Source: Reticulitermes lucifugus
Lineage: Eukaryota > Arthropoda > Insecta > Blattodea > Rhinotermitidae
Reading direction: 5' to 3'
NCBI GenBank assembly: GCA_026260175.1
Contig: JAKCWW010001071.1
Coordinates: 13,744-41,194, forward strand
DNA length: 27,451 nucleotides
Shown: piece after piece, positions 1 to 12,290 of the stretch
Numbering within the stretch: position 1 is the stretch's first letter
Layout: every line of letters starts with the position of its first letter
The notes under the pieces: model-generated
Database searches by the model: none
Told to the model about the DNA's origin: nothing
What the model saw: the letters and a program-made list of their open reading frames with translations, nothing else
Program-made: the position numbers and the translations under genes

Positions 1-128
1 GTGCACTTAAGAACGTACATGATAAACAATGAAAATAATGGATACGTGCACTTAAGAACGTACGTGATAAACAATGAAAATAATGGATACGTGCACTTAA
101 GAACGTACATGATAAACAATGAAAATAA
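1..128. repeat. 45-bp tandem repeat, about 2.8 copies, cut by the window edge
   Basis: Three consecutive units begin with GTGCACTTAAGAACGTAC at 1, 46 and 91. The first two are exactly 45 bp and the third stops after 38 bp at the AAAGAGC junction. The only difference I see between units is TACATG against TACGTG in the second unit, a CpG/CpA change. The array starts at base 1, so its true length is unknown. Near identity suggests recent amplification. There is no coding potential. Confidence 0.95.
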
Positions 129-574
129 AGAGCTATTTCTGAAGTAACACAACAATCGTACTAAATGTACGTGTATGTAAATATTCAAATACAAGGTGTT
201 CTTTACGAAGTAGAAAAGAACATCTTGAATCGATATCACGTCTGTCCGTCTGTCTGTGACCAGCAGCTTTTGAGCCAATGGTCAGATTTATTAAAAACCT
301 GACGTAGGAGACTTTCTCCAGCAGCTGTCGGGTACTTCATTACTTTGAGCCGTACTGACACATAATAAAGTCCACTTAAGGGCATGAATAGACTACGTCT
401 TATGCACATGTAGGCTGTCATAAACTTTTACCTAAGTTTTGGTAATTTTTGCCTAACTTTAGCTGGCTATTTTGACTTGAAGCCATACGGCAGATGACAA
501 AACCTACTTTAAATAAGAACATAAACTTTTCCGGGTGTGATAAACCACTTCTAAACCAAAAGTACTTAATCGTT
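129..574. other. Unassigned AT-rich stretch
   Basis: I see no gene. A short TGTCCGTCTGTCTG run lies near 242-258, and a similar TGTCTGTCCGTCCG run occurs near 27100, which hints at a dispersed repeat. The short open frames here match nothing I recognise. Confidence 0.5.
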
Positions 575-875
575 GGAACCAAAGTTTTATTACCGCATTC
601 ACAAGCGCCTGCCACCTGTTCCTGTCCTGAGCCACATCAATGCAGTCCATGCCTACTCGTCCTACTTCTTGGATACCATTTTCAATATTATACTCCCATC
701 TATGTCTAGGTCATCCAAGTGGCCTCTTTCCCTCAGGTTTCCCCACCAAAACCCCGTATGAACCTCTCCTGTCTCCCAAACGTGCCACACGCCCCGCCAA
801 TCTCATTCTTCTTGACTCGATCACCCGAACAATATTTGGTGAGGAGTACAGATCATAAATATATTCTCGAACACC
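575..875 (-). pseudogene. LINE (non-LTR retrotransposon) ORF2 C-terminal tail, decayed
   Basis: Translating the minus strand from about 873 gives one colinear frame: a [18 protein letters not shown] segment, then [29 protein letters not shown], a stop, [17 protein letters not shown], and DVAQDRNRWQALVNAV. This is the tail that follows the reverse transcriptase domain in a very common insect non-LTR element (usual form SPNIxRVIKSRRxRWAGHVARM, then [16 protein letters not shown], then LAQDRDRWRALVNAV). The reverse transcriptase and endonuclease domains are absent, so the copy is 5' truncated. The stop at 711-713 (TGA where the family has Arg) fits a CGA to TGA change from CpG decay. Similarity fades after VIKLW near 575 and before DLYSSPN near 870. 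It is a dead fragment. Confidence 0.8.
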
Positions 876-1718
876 CTCGGCCCTACCTTGAATTACTAAA
901 TTTTATTAGGCCAGTTTTATGTCCGTTTCTGTCCTATTCTGCAGCATGTACAGTACCAGTATGTGGCAGAGATCCGACTGTCTGTGTTGAACAGCAGCAT
1001 GTATTAATTTGTAAAGGAGAGCTAGCTAAAATGGAGTTTGAGGTACTAGCTGTCTACTGAGTGTTGCCAGTAGAGGTGTCACCCTTTAACGGTTGAACGT
1101 TAGCGTATTACATTTCTGTAATTTATTTGCATTTAAAACATTCCTACATTACTGTTAGCTTTATTCGCTATTACTGCCTTACCTGTCATTTTAATTACCA
1201 AAGCGATAAACGTAACTGAGAAATAAAATTTCTTCCGAAAATAATAAACTGTCTGCACACAAACACAACAAGGCCGGAGTGACGCAGTACATTTTAACTA
1301 CAAATGAACAGATGTGACAAACGAAATCGCCCTTTTATGTGAAAGCAGAAAATGTACTAAGCCTCAGGAAAATGACCACGAGAGAAAGGTAGTGGAATCG
1401 GATATGTAACCGTAGGACAATGAAATGCAATTTTCCAGGTCAACGAATTTCTATGGACAAAATACATAACACTAAAGGGCTTTCCTTGTACGAAGCTTCT
1501 CCATTATAAAAATAAGGATTTAAATGTTAAATTATACCGTATATCCAAACGTACTATCACCTTTCATCCAATCCGCATACTGTATTTTATTTGCTACTTC
1601 TGATCCCGGTGGCTTAACAACAGACCAGCACAAGCAGATGGCTACTATCTATATAAAGAATATTATTTGCGGTTACAAGTATTGTGCAGAAGTAGGTCCT
1701 ACTCCTGTTTTATTTGTC
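876..1718. other. Unassigned, no gene seen
   Basis: AT-rich DNA with only short open frames on both strands. No domain, splice-bounded exon or repeat family is recognised. Confidence 0.5.
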
Positions 1719-1862
1719 GTTTATTAAACGACGCTGTCAGTAAATCAGTTTTGGCCTACACATCTTCGGAAGTTTGGATGGTAGTGAATCATGAATGGGA
1801 AGGAATGTCAAATCTCGTGATTTCCCTGTAGGGACTGAGAAAAACCAAGAAAAACTTCAGTC
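1719..1862 (-). repeat. SINE fragment, 3' part, minus orientation
   Basis: The left end GTTTATTAAACGACGCTGTC matches the end of the copy at 12043 (GTTTATTTAACGACGCTGTC). On the minus strand a TTTTTCTCAGTCCCT segment corresponds to TTTTCCTCAGTTCCTC in that copy. The tRNA-like head is not recognisable, so the fragment is 5' truncated near 1860. I saw no clear target-site duplication. This tail is one I associate with abundant cockroach SINEs (recollection, not a search). Confidence 0.65.
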
Positions 1863-3959
1863 AGTATACTCTTTGTGGAACCTGACACCTCCCGAACATT
1901 CTTCAGCATCGTCGCCATTCGGTATCACGTAACGACTCCCCTGAAGGTGTTTGCACCCTCTTACGAATTATTGGTCACAGTGTGTGAAAGTGCTGCATTC
2001 TGTGGTGAACGATCAAGAGGGCCTCAATTGAATCAGTTTGTAAGCTCGGTGTCGCACTAAGATCAACACCCGAAATTGAGTTCTAGACGAGATTTGAGTT
2101 TCTCACAGCGATGGTAATGAAAATTAGTCTTCCGGAACATGATGACTTGTAGACTGGTATAGACGTATAGGTACAAACTTTCCGGAGGAGTTTGCTGCCT
2201 CCATCTTCAAGGCAGTTCAGGCTACCCTGAACAGGGAGAAAGCGAGTTTCTTCAAAAACGCTTGCACTACAAACTAATCTAAATGGCTTCAAATCGCAGT
2301 AGAGTAGGATGTTGATTTATACATACTGAAAGAAAAAGCTAGCATAACTGTGGCAGGAGAGGCAGATGTTTCATTTCCTCTAATCCTACGAACCCGCTAC
2401 TGGACAGATCTTGAGCCGGTTCCACTCAAACCAGCTGTCTTCTTAAGACCCACCTCGTTCTCGATCTTAGTGGCCATGTTTCCCAGTACGCTCTCCAGAC
2501 ACTTTCTTAATTAGTCAGGCGGTGTTTGTAAGTTGTTCTCGAATAGAAGCGACGTTATTAAAAAAAATAAATCAGTATAGGTCAATTACAAGAAGCCCCC
2601 CCCCCCAAAAACTCTATCTATACATTACACTGAATTATTTCCAAAACTTCTGGAATTATATCCTAAACAATTTGAGATATTGCTCTATTACTGCCTATTT
2701 TTGTTCCTAACATTCCTGTAATTTTAGCGTGTTGTTCAGCTCTTGTTACAGAATTCCGTAAATTATGAATGACTATACGAGGCACGTTACTTCAGAATTA
2801 TAAATTTACTTCACATCTGCCAGGTTTCACAGGACATTCATAGTATAAATTATATATTTTGTGACATCTGACGGAGAAGACCTCATAAATCAGAGACGGC
2901 CACAGAAAAGGAACAAGCCTGAAGCCTTAGCAAATGAGTTTGATATCTGCAATGCAAATTTCTCGGAACGACACTTAGCTATACACAATATTCATACCGC
3001 ACTAGAGCCTTTCAAATACCACACTGAGGGATCGACATTTATGACTATGGATAATCTTCTGCTCTTACACACATTACCAGAGTCCCGCACAATACCCACG
3101 TAGCATGCAGCTCGTCTTGACTTTGTTCCTACTAATAACAACAAGGCGTAACAAGAGGCTGGATAAAAGTCCACACAGAGGAGCTTCATAATTTTTACCC
3201 TTGGTTAAATCAAGGAGAACGAGACGGGAAGGGAACATACCCTCTTGGTAGAAAACAGACGCGTGTGTAAAATACAGTCATAATTACCGAAGGATAGAGA
3301 CCTGTCACGATCCGTTGGAGTAGATGGGTGGGTAGCATTAAAACGTATCTCAAAGAAATGCATAACATTTAGCAGACATCACGCTGTCAGCCAGTTCTCT
3401 TGGTTGCACCACTAGGTGCAGACCGACTGCTGCTCAACGTTTGCACTGGGGATGTGTAACCCCAGCAGATTATCTGACGACCAGAATTATGAATAAATCT
3501 GAACATCTTTTTGTTTCGAGATCCCTTGAGATTCATAACCGGACAAACAATACGGACTTCACAAAGGTTCTCCTCTTCTCACTGAAATAGCCTGGTTGAA
3601 CAGTAGGCCTAGGAGGCTCACGAAATTAGGTCTCGGTCCGGTCAGGATCAATGCGATTTGCTGAACAGTGATACACTGTTGAACAGCTAATGTTCAGAGT
3701 TCGCCGAACGTGAACATTTTGTGACATTAACGTATAGGGATCCTGGACTACAGGCCTAGTAATATCAGTTCTTCCTTTGGACGTTTGTCACACAAGTGAA
3801 AGAAATTTTAAAATATGAAGTATCACACAAGGTTTTAAGAATTCTTCGTGATTATGAATAACGAAAAAGGATAGACTGAAACATGTCTGGATTATTCAAA
3901 CGAAAGTTCGGAAGATGGATTCGAATTTCTTACAATATATAATACTGAAGTTCTTATAC
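1863..3959. other. Unassigned stretch with a poly-C tract and small hairpins
   Basis: No gene supported. An 11-base C run lies at 2596-2606. Two perfect 6-bp hairpins lie close together: TGCACC/GGTGCA at 3405-3420, and CTGGGG/CCCCAG at 3446-3465 with an 8-base loop. The open frames of 60-80 codons here look random. Confidence 0.5.
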
Positions 3960-4290
3960 TGAAGGGCAGGGAAAGACAGAAATCAGGAATGGAAAAATAA
4001 AAGGAATAAAAACAATAATTATAGCAAGAGTGAAATGATTGATGAATAGAGGAGGAAGGAAGGAGGGAAAATGTAAGAAATATTTAATAAGCTGTACAAA
4101 GTAAAAACATTAAAAGTACAGTAATTTATAAAGAAAGACATGTAAAATGAAGACCAAGAAAAACTAAAAGAGAATGGGAGCAAAATTATTGAAAGAACAG
4201 AAGACGAAAAACCAGCGAACGAACGAATGAATGAAAAATTTAATACATTAGTAAAGACAGGAAGAAAACAGAAAGGAAAAAGACGAAGGG
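3960..4290. other. Purine-rich low-complexity block
   Basis: The plus strand is dominated by A and G over about 330 bp, for example the AGGAGGAAGGAAGGAGGG run near 4050-4067. A short tetranucleotide tract, CGAA units passing into TGAA units, lies near 4216-4235 and looks like CpG decay within a microsatellite. The 106-codon minus-strand open frame here (4019-4339) is rich in F, S, L and Y, as expected from reading a pyrimidine-rich strand. I do not call it a gene. Confidence 0.7.
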
Positions 4291-6420
4291 AATATATATA
4301 TAATTCCTTAATGTAGCCATGTAAACATACAGAATACACACATTAAAGCATTATGCAAGGTGCAACTCAACCTTATTATTTATTTCGTAGAGAAATTTGA
4401 TGGCACAGAGACAACAGCTTAAGAGCAGACAGTATTTAGTCACCTACTGCGCGACAGTCTGTTTGAAGATAATCAAATACTATAGCCACAGACGTTGTTA
4501 ATTCCAAATGGAAACCACGCGTTCATTTGGTTACTGTTATCAGTTTCAGCAAGTATTTTCTCTCTTTGGAAACTGAGATGTGTTAATAATGAAAGAAGCT
4601 GCCATGTATGTACAGAAATAAACCATTTTTAACGACAGAATACTGTAAAAAAGAATAATTAATATAACACATCGTATGAATGAGATGAGGACTTTAATGT
4701 AAAAATTATAAATTTTATCAAAATACTGAGAATTATGAATCACATATTCAAGCCATCTCAGCATAAAAGAACTAATTTATGACACATTTTATAGACCAAA
4801 ATTATATTGCGGTAGGGAATCATGGGAACTAAGAACTGATGAGAAAAAGATTGAGGCGAGATGCGACGTACCATGTTACAGTAACCTCCAATTAAAAGTT
4901 AACCAAGAATTCTAATGCAAACAGGCTGTTTTTACATATGACGAAAACTCAAATTCAATTTATTATTCGGAGTTTGTCAGAGTCTCCATCCCAAGTTTCT
5001 GTAATTGTTTTTTTCTGTTATTCGTGGCATACTGGAACTTTGTTTCCTTTATTAACCAACGCTGCGTGAAAATGTTTATTCAGCAGTCACAAGGGACCAT
5101 AAAAATGAAAGAGAAAACGGCGTGTACCGCAAAATGATCAATTTAAATACACACAACACGTATTACTCTACGTCCAGAATTAGGTTTTATTCGAAACACT
5201 TTCGAGTGTGGAATACATTCAACTGACACAGGATAATATCCAAAGGCGACTTCTCTAATCGTGACGCAGAATTTCATGTTCTACAAGTTAGTAAACACAA
5301 AATCCCTGAATGGAGTAGAGACGTGTTTTAAGAGATTATAGACCCTCATTTGTCAACAAATTATCTGCCTTTTATTGTATTCAGAGGATTGCGCCACTGG
5401 TCCATATCTTCAGCAAGTTAAACCGAGTTCACACCCTATTTTTGTAACAATCATTTTCACATTAACCACCCCTTTACGACCGGGTGTCCAAGTCGTCTTC
5501 AGAGTACAATGCGATTGTTTGCATTTAAACCTTCACGGGCTATCCATATATTTTTCCAAGGTAATCCTGCCACATTTGATCACGCTATGTTTGATGGTCC
5601 GGAAGTTCCTCAGTATGCATTTTTGTCTCTCCTACCATTACTTTACTTTATTTAACTTCAGACACTCTCCCTAAAACCATACTGCATTAACACTTCAAAG
5701 ACGATGAGTTTTAAATTCCAACTCCTGTCCAGAACGGAAGGGTTTTAAATTTATCGTACCGTGCGGTGCACCGAGGCGGCGGAATGTGAAGAAATAAAGG
5801 CCCGTACAATGCACCGAGGCTGAAATTTAAGGGTTAACTCTCAACTTATACCGTGAAAGTAGGCAAGTACAGAGATGACTATACACAAAGACACACACAC
5901 AGACAGACAGACAGACATAAGGCTACAAGAATGCAAACGGAGAGTTGCGACGCCCAATTCAGTTCCTGACTCTGTAGCATGCACTATGAGGTGCCGTGCA
6001 CATACGATACATCTTTAATAATGCTGGACCATACATTGGCCTAAACTGCTATGTGTAAGATCAAGGAAAAATAAAATACAAACTTTTCTCTCTGGTTAAT
6101 TACGCAAGAATATAGACATAGCTCAGCCATTCGGCAGTAGAATAAGTGGAGTCGTCAGTTCCACATCCCAGTCGCTGTATGACATGCATACATTCAGCAT
6201 ACTCGAATTCAGGTTAGTTTTATTCCGGTATTTTAATTGGAAGTTGAAAACATTCCAAATAACAAAGCATATTTTAAAATTTGAGTGTCGTACAAGGACA
6301 TCCCTTGCTCAAATCCCTTTGTCGAATCACATTACTCTGACAGGAAGAGGATTGATTATCATAGGTTCCACAACTTGCCTTCTGGTTTCAATTTCGTTAT
6401 CCAGAGCTGACCAAGGTTCC
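4291..6420. other. Unassigned, with an (AC)/(ACAG) microsatellite
   Basis: No gene supported. A CA tract running into ACAG repeats lies at about 5889-5916. A short direct repeat, TGCACCGAGGC, occurs twice near 5765-5825, preceded by CGTACCGTGCG the first time and CCGTACAA the second. Confidence 0.55.
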
Positions 6421-8407
6421 GTCTGAAGGGACGTGACCCGCAGGGTGACCGCTGTCACGGCTTTCATTGGAGATCAGCCAAGAGGATAGCCTGACAGCCT
6501 GACCAGCGTTCAGAGCCACAGTCGCAGGGGAAATGGGGAAATCAAAACAGAGACGGAGATGGAGACCGAATTGATGTATGTGACAGAAGGATCTGCGGAC
6601 AGATAGGATTGAGTGACGCTTGGAGTGGCGTTATTCGGGGCTGCAAACATTCAATATCCGATTGCCAATAAATTCAGTATCCATTATAGGGGTAACTACC
6701 GTCGATTACGCTGGTCAATGCAATTCTCAATTTACTAACGACACTTTATAAATTATAATGTAGCGTTTTATGGAACAAATATGGTGAGGTAATCGCTATG
6801 AAACTCGAGTCTCATTATAACTACGTTAGCCTTTACCGCCCTTAGCGCCGCTGGTGTGTAGGCTCAGCAGAATTATATTACGAATAAGCTTCCTCTTAAG
6901 CACTTTCGCTTAATCGTTCAAAATTCTTGTTGAATTCTTCTCAGTCTTTTAAGTTACGAGTCTCAGAAGGTGTCATTCTGACCAACTTAGAGGTCTGCAT
7001 AAATGCTCAAGAGTATATAAGCTGGTAAAGGCCTACCGATCACCACAACGCAGGAATAGTCTTCCATATCGAAAAGAGAAGGTTTGATCTGGCAATTCAT
7101 CATCATAAGAATAATAGGATTTTAGCAAGTGAATGGGAACTTCAATATTAGTACCTAAGAACCGATTATAACTGATAGGGATATTTTACTTAATTTATAA
7201 TAATAATAATAATAGTGAGATACAGCAAAAGTGGAACATGAAATGTGTGATTATACCGGTAATAACTGGGGGGGGGCCACCGAAATAGTAACAAAACAAA
7301 TTTGTAAGCCATACCATGAAAACCTTCAACAGATTCACCACAAAAAAAAAAGACAGTTATACTTGGAACATCACATATGTACTGAAAGTACTGCAGTTTG
7401 AAAATTTAAGCATACTCGGTTCATGAGGAGAAGTACCTAGACGAAAAGACCTGTGGCAAAAGACAACAAAATAATAATAATACTAGTTTTTACGGTATAC
7501 TCCTGTATAGTAAAACTCCGATAAAGTAGAGTTTATTTCGAAACGGACCAGACGCCCGAATAGTCATTCTGGTTCCTCCCTCGTCCTTTGTGGCGGGAAA
7601 TAAGTGAAATGAGCCTACAGACGATAGAATTGTCCTTTTAATACCGAGCAAACCTAAGAGGTGGACATGGTTACTGGAAAAACTGTTGCTTGGCGAGTAT
7701 TTGTAGGAGGCTGATCGAACTGTGATTTTCAGGTAATGGCATTTTCTCCTTTTCTGAAACGTGATTTTGGCCGTATTCAAAGCAATGGGATAGTAAAAAC
7801 TGTTCATACATGCTTGCAATATATATGTTCACTGTAAACAATTGCCTTGGTGGGTAAGTTTATAATGCTGTGTTTCTGATTGCGTCGTCTTCAAAAGCAC
7901 TGCTTCGTGTTGGTTAAAATCGTCTAATTAATATTTAAAAATCTGGTTCCTTCTTCAAAGGAAACGAAATGCGTGCTTATGGATTCTCATTACGCAGAGT
8001 ATATATAACACACAAACACTTTGGATAAGAATACATAATTTAAAGTGCTCACAGTTTGTTTCATGGTAAAATGCAGTTTAATGTGAGTAAAGAAATCATT
8101 CTGCACTCTCTCGTAGCAGTAATGTCAAAAGTATTAGCAACTCAAGTCGGTCAGCTATATTTTTGTAATAAACGGTTTCGGCAGCTTTCCATACAAAAAA
8201 TCCCTGTAATAAGCTAAGCCACTTCATCTTTCCACATCCAGCGTACATTCACACAAGATTCGATGCTGTAAAATAATTCATTGTCTTGCAATGATATATA
8301 TTTTCAAATGTGCGTTAAACATAGTCAAAATAACGCACGTGACATTCCAGACGCAACAACTAGACTGTGCCGCGAAAAAAAACTTATAATATTATAGTTG
8401 TTCTGTA
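6421..8407. other. Unassigned, with an (ATA)n tract and a G run
   Basis: The part at 6421-6620 is richer in G and C than its surroundings but has no recognisable frame. A (TAA)n microsatellite lies at about 7197-7214 and a 9-base G run at 7268-7276. The 109-codon minus-strand open frame at 7490-7819 matches nothing I know. Confidence 0.5.
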
Positions 8408-8621
8408 GGGCAACGCGCATACCGAAAAAAAAATTGGTTTCAAGCAATTAGTTTCAAACAACGTGAAACAGATGCATACGCCTCCGGATAAGTATTTTGC
8501 TTTTAGACATATTTGGATTCAAAGCACTAGTTTCATGCAACTGTAGTTTCACGCAACTTTAATTTCACGTTACAAAAAACTAATTGTTTGAAACGGGTTT
8601 CTTTGGTGTGCGCGCCGCCTC
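8408..8621. mobile_element. MITE-like element with terminal inverted repeats
   Basis: The left end reads GGGCAACGCGCATACCGAAA, then GGTTTCAAGCAATTAGTTTC, then AACGTGAAAC. The reverse complement of the right end reads GAGGCGGCGCGCACACCAAA, then CGTTTCAAACAATTAGTTTT, then AACGTGAAAT. The arms are roughly 55-60 bp in a unit of about 214 bp. The centre carries further GTTTCA(T/C)GCAACT units, so the element is internally repetitive. There is no coding capacity. The GAGGCGGCGCGC tip resembles some hAT-type ends, but I found no matching 8-bp duplication, so the superfamily is open. Confidence 0.65.
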
Positions 8622-10237
8622 AGACCTATGAACGCGGTTTCACCTGGCGTTCTTGCTATTACACTGTATTGCATTTGTAAAAATTTACATTTGTAATTTA
8701 AAATGTTAGATAAACTTCCAGCTTTGTGTCAGAAAGAGGAAATACTGTCTGTGAAGAAATGTGACTACGTGGGAACAGACGAGCGGAGTGGATGAGCGGG
8801 TGTGACTGCCAAGTTCCGAAGTCTGCCGTTGAGAATTTCCGCCACAGTGGAACCGCTAGAATTTTGGTGGTCCAATCTCTGGAGGGTCTTCACCAGCTTT
8901 GTGACTAATTCAGATTAAACAATAACGAAATTACAGACGTCACTGTGTTGCTAGGGACCATGAACCACTTGAAAGCTTCTAAGCTCCATTCCTAAGGAAC
9001 GATTATAGAATGAAGCTTATCCCAGGTCCTTGAGGGAAATTGAAAGTGTTCTCAGACCTGAAATGATGCAAACGGACTATTTGTGCTCCCCGAAGCAAAA
9101 ATGTGTTAAAAGAAGCGGCAATTCAGTATTACTGTACACAGTGTTCAGTGGCGTATCCTTCACATGCCTACAAGCAGGCGATGCAATAAACCGTGGCCCA
9201 AACAGCAAATATTAACTTTTTGTTTCTCTTGCGAGCTGCAGAATCTCGTTTCTTGAAGAGCCGGCAATTTCAACGCCACTACCTGCTAACCGTTCAATCC
9301 CTGTTGCATGTTTCATTGGCTGAATGTTGCATGTGAGTCCGTCTGTGCCAAGCAAGTACCGTAAATAAAGGGGATCACGTTGTCATGATTTCTACAGGCA
9401 ATTTTAAATGTTAACTTTTAATGGCTGTGCTAAATTTGGAGATTTAATACACTGAGATTACATGGGTAGCGCATCATTGCAGGAGTAGAATCATGATCAA
9501 AAGAGCCGTTTTAAAACATAACCCGGCGAGGTGCAGAAATAAATTTGGGGGCCAATCTAAGCGCGGAGCGGAACTTACAATGCAGATACAGCACAAGACG
9601 TAAATGAAAATTATAAAAATCTGAAATCCAACCAGCTGATTCAGGCCCCACAGACAGTCGGGCCCCATGGAGTCTCACATATTGCCATAGTCTTAAATCG
9701 GCCATGATGTTGGCCAACGGAGTATGAATATTAACAGAATTAATACTATAAGATTGCCTTTGCAGGACAATGTGTTTTACGGATGTATGGATTCTCGAGG
9801 GCCTTTAGCATCGGGGCCCACTAATTTCAAGATAAACCATAACAGTTATTATTAATATGTGATATGATAAAATTTCACAAGTTTCTTTCTTAGTTCATTC
9901 CAGTTTTTCAACGGGCCAGGACTACCGCCATTCATAATAATTACGTCTCCAATCATTCGACTATATATGAATTCGGTAATTGAAATGACGCTTGTAAATA
10001 ACTCAACACGCAACAAAGTATGTGTCACTATATTTTTTCCCATAGCTCTGCACGAAAAATTGTTTCATATTTTGAAACAAATATTACGAGAAGAACATAC
10101 GAGACTCCTGTTGGCAACAGACTGACAATATTCTGAAAATTAACGAACAGTTACATCCGAACGCCCTACACACTATAAAGCGACAGCAAGGACGACAGCA
10201 GCTACTGATCTGGCGACCTTCCAGACTTGAATTCACA
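8622..10237. other. Unassigned, no gene seen
   Basis: AT-rich DNA with a more GC-rich patch at about 8755-8880. Overlapping minus-strand frames at 9474-9717 (64 and 68 codons) have no recognisable motif. No repeat family assigned. Confidence 0.5.
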
Positions 10238-10378
10238 AAAACCTCGGTTCGAATCTCAGCCGGGGTACCAGTTAACCTAACCGAGGTGCAACAACCGTTT
10301 TCTCAGTTCCTCCAGATAAATGTCAGGCTTCAGCCGCCAAATAAACGGAAATAAACTCACCATTCATCAAAATCTTCC
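10238..10378 (+). repeat. tRNA-derived SINE fragment, diverged
   Basis: A box-B-like GGTTCGAATCT lies at 10246-10256, followed by CAGCCGGGGTACCAGTTAAC. Further on, TTTTCTCAGTTCCTCCAG matches the TTTTCCTCAGTTCCTC segment of the copy at 12043-12290. The box A half upstream is too decayed to read confidently. This is the only SINE copy in the window that I read on the plus strand. It is not a functional tRNA, because no acceptor stem closes. Confidence 0.6.
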
Positions 10379-12042
10379 CCTTATAACACTAGCACATAAT
10401 TATAGCCTAATATCTGTGGTCAAAATACCCATATTTTTGAGTTTTTTGTTCACTTAACACTTGTTCACTTGTTAGTAATTTCGAATACACAACTTTGAAT
10501 GATTGGCTGGTATTAAATAAAGAACTAAAAATAATGTTTACAAAATGATCGTGTTCCAGTTTAAGGTATTATCCTGGTATTTGCATGCAGAAACTGAAGA
10601 AAACTATTTAAAGCCCAGTCAGGGTTCTCACTGTTCTGGTCAGGATTTGAACAGAACACCTGCTGTTAGCATTTGAGCCAATATGTTTCACAGGAACAGT
10701 GTCGTTAAGTAACCAAAGAGCCTATAAATGTCCCCATATGTCTTTTTTACGTCATTCGTGATAAAAAAAGAACACTAAAAGCCTGTGTCTTTAAAGACCT
10801 AAGTATACCAAAATCATGTTAGATATTGTACATTATTCAGTACACAGTTCACAAAAGCAAATGCGTTATGAACAGTGTTTCTTCTCGTGTCTCCAGACTC
10901 TTCATTAAACCTGAGATAGCGGAATTCAAAGTGTTACTAACGCTACTATAAAATACAGAATCTCTCAGAAAATTCGTTTAAAGTAATCCACCCATCATAC
11001 ACTTCAAAGATTTATACTTGAAAGTTTACTACGAGGAATTCACGCCGGAAGTCTGTGCGCATTCTTCATCTTCCCCACTTTATCCAAAAACCCAGAACCT
11101 CCCAGATTTGCCATCAAAATAATATCATATGGCCACACTAAGAAACACCCCAATTACCTACTAATCTGCTACAACTTTCTACGCACTTTGCGTTCAGATA
11201 CTCGCAGTTTATGGTTTTCTCCTAAGAAACAGATCACATTTCACACTTGCTGGTTATTTTTATGTTACTGACTTCTGCAAAATGACAAGCAGTCGCTAGG
11301 AGACAGGAACAAACGCAACTGGATTACAGTCATGTGCATTATTAACCTTCAAAGAAGGTAAAATGGCCAGTGTAACTGTCTTGTTGAATGAATCGTAGTC
11401 ACAAACGTTCTGAGAACCGATAAATTTGATATTTCTGCAGAAAACAAAGAGTACTGGAGTTCCGTTCGCAGTAATATCTTTCGGAGTCAGCATCCCGCTC
11501 TGATTCGTACCAGGATCATGTAGCCTGTAACACGACACGTATCGTCAATGATCCGGAATAACTCACTACAGCAGTGACTCGACAACGGTGTGGACGACGG
11601 CGTTCAGTTCCCGACAGAGGCAAAAATTTTTATCATATAATTACCGTCCAGAAAGGCTCTGAAGCCCACATACAATCCCGTCCGAGAGGAAGAGGCTCTT
11701 TTTTTCTTTGGGGAAGGGGTTAGGGGCGACAAAGCGCGAACATGAACACTCACCTCCATGTAGCAGCTTAATTTCCATAATCGCGGTTCGTCTCGGCATG
11801 TTTCTTAGATACAGGGGAAAATTTACATAGTGCAAGTTTTGAGGTCTTCGCAGGGTAGTAGCTGAAAATTCCGACGCTGCGTCCTAGAGAAATTCGTTTA
11901 GGACATTTCGACCCTGGCAGATGAGGACAGTACGTTGGTTCGAAACGTCGGAATCAGATTGCCCAGTGACGCGGCTTCATAAACCAGAAAAAGGAATCCT
12001 AAACTGTCCGTTGTGTTTAGTGAATCTGTTGCGGTTGTTGTA
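10379..12042. other. Unassigned; contains a decayed hammerhead-like string
   Basis: No gene supported. Near 11918-11949 the plus strand reads CAGATGA, GGAC, a loop, GTTC, GAAA, CGTC, an order like a hammerhead core, but the U4 position is A and stem I does not pair. I therefore do not call an RNA here. Small frames at 11296-11538 and 11641-11835 match nothing. Confidence 0.5.
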
Positions 12043-12290
12043 GTTTATTTAACGACGCTGTCTTTACGTCATACTATATAGCTTCGAAAGTTAGGATAAA
12101 TGTTTAAATTGAAATCAAGAGGAAGGTAGTATCCGCGGACTAAATGAGGTCCCATCCAGCCAATTGCCTCGAGGAACTGAGGAAAACAACGAAAGATCTG
12201 TCAGCATAACAAACATCACAGCCAACATTCAAAAAGGGCACTCACCCGAATCAAACCCAGAGCCTTACCGCCACACCAGCTTGCTCGCTC
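12043..12290 (-). repeat. tRNA-derived SINE, near full length, minus orientation
   Basis: Read on the minus strand from the right, the head is GCTGGTGTGGCGGTAAGGC (box A-like), then GGGTTTGATTCG (box B-like). A body containing TTTTCCTCAGTTCCTC follows, and the end is GACAGCGTCGTTAAATAAAC. Head, body and tail are in the expected order for a tRNA-derived SINE. It shares its tail with the fragment at 1719-1862 and a body block with 10238-10378. The flanks TTGTTGTA and CTATTGTA are too short and diverged to call a target-site duplication. No transcript is claimed. Confidence 0.7.

Noticed and set aside
719-1060. 113-codon plus-strand open frame
   Set aside because: Its first part is the antisense shadow of the LINE tail at 575-875.
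4019-4339. 106-codon minus-strand frame with apparent hydrophobic segments
   Set aside because: The F/S/L/Y-rich composition follows directly from the pyrimidine-rich strand; it is not a membrane protein gene.
4836-4850. CTGATGA followed by GAAAA, hammerhead-like
   Set aside because: No stem II can form between the two boxes and there is no flanking pairing.
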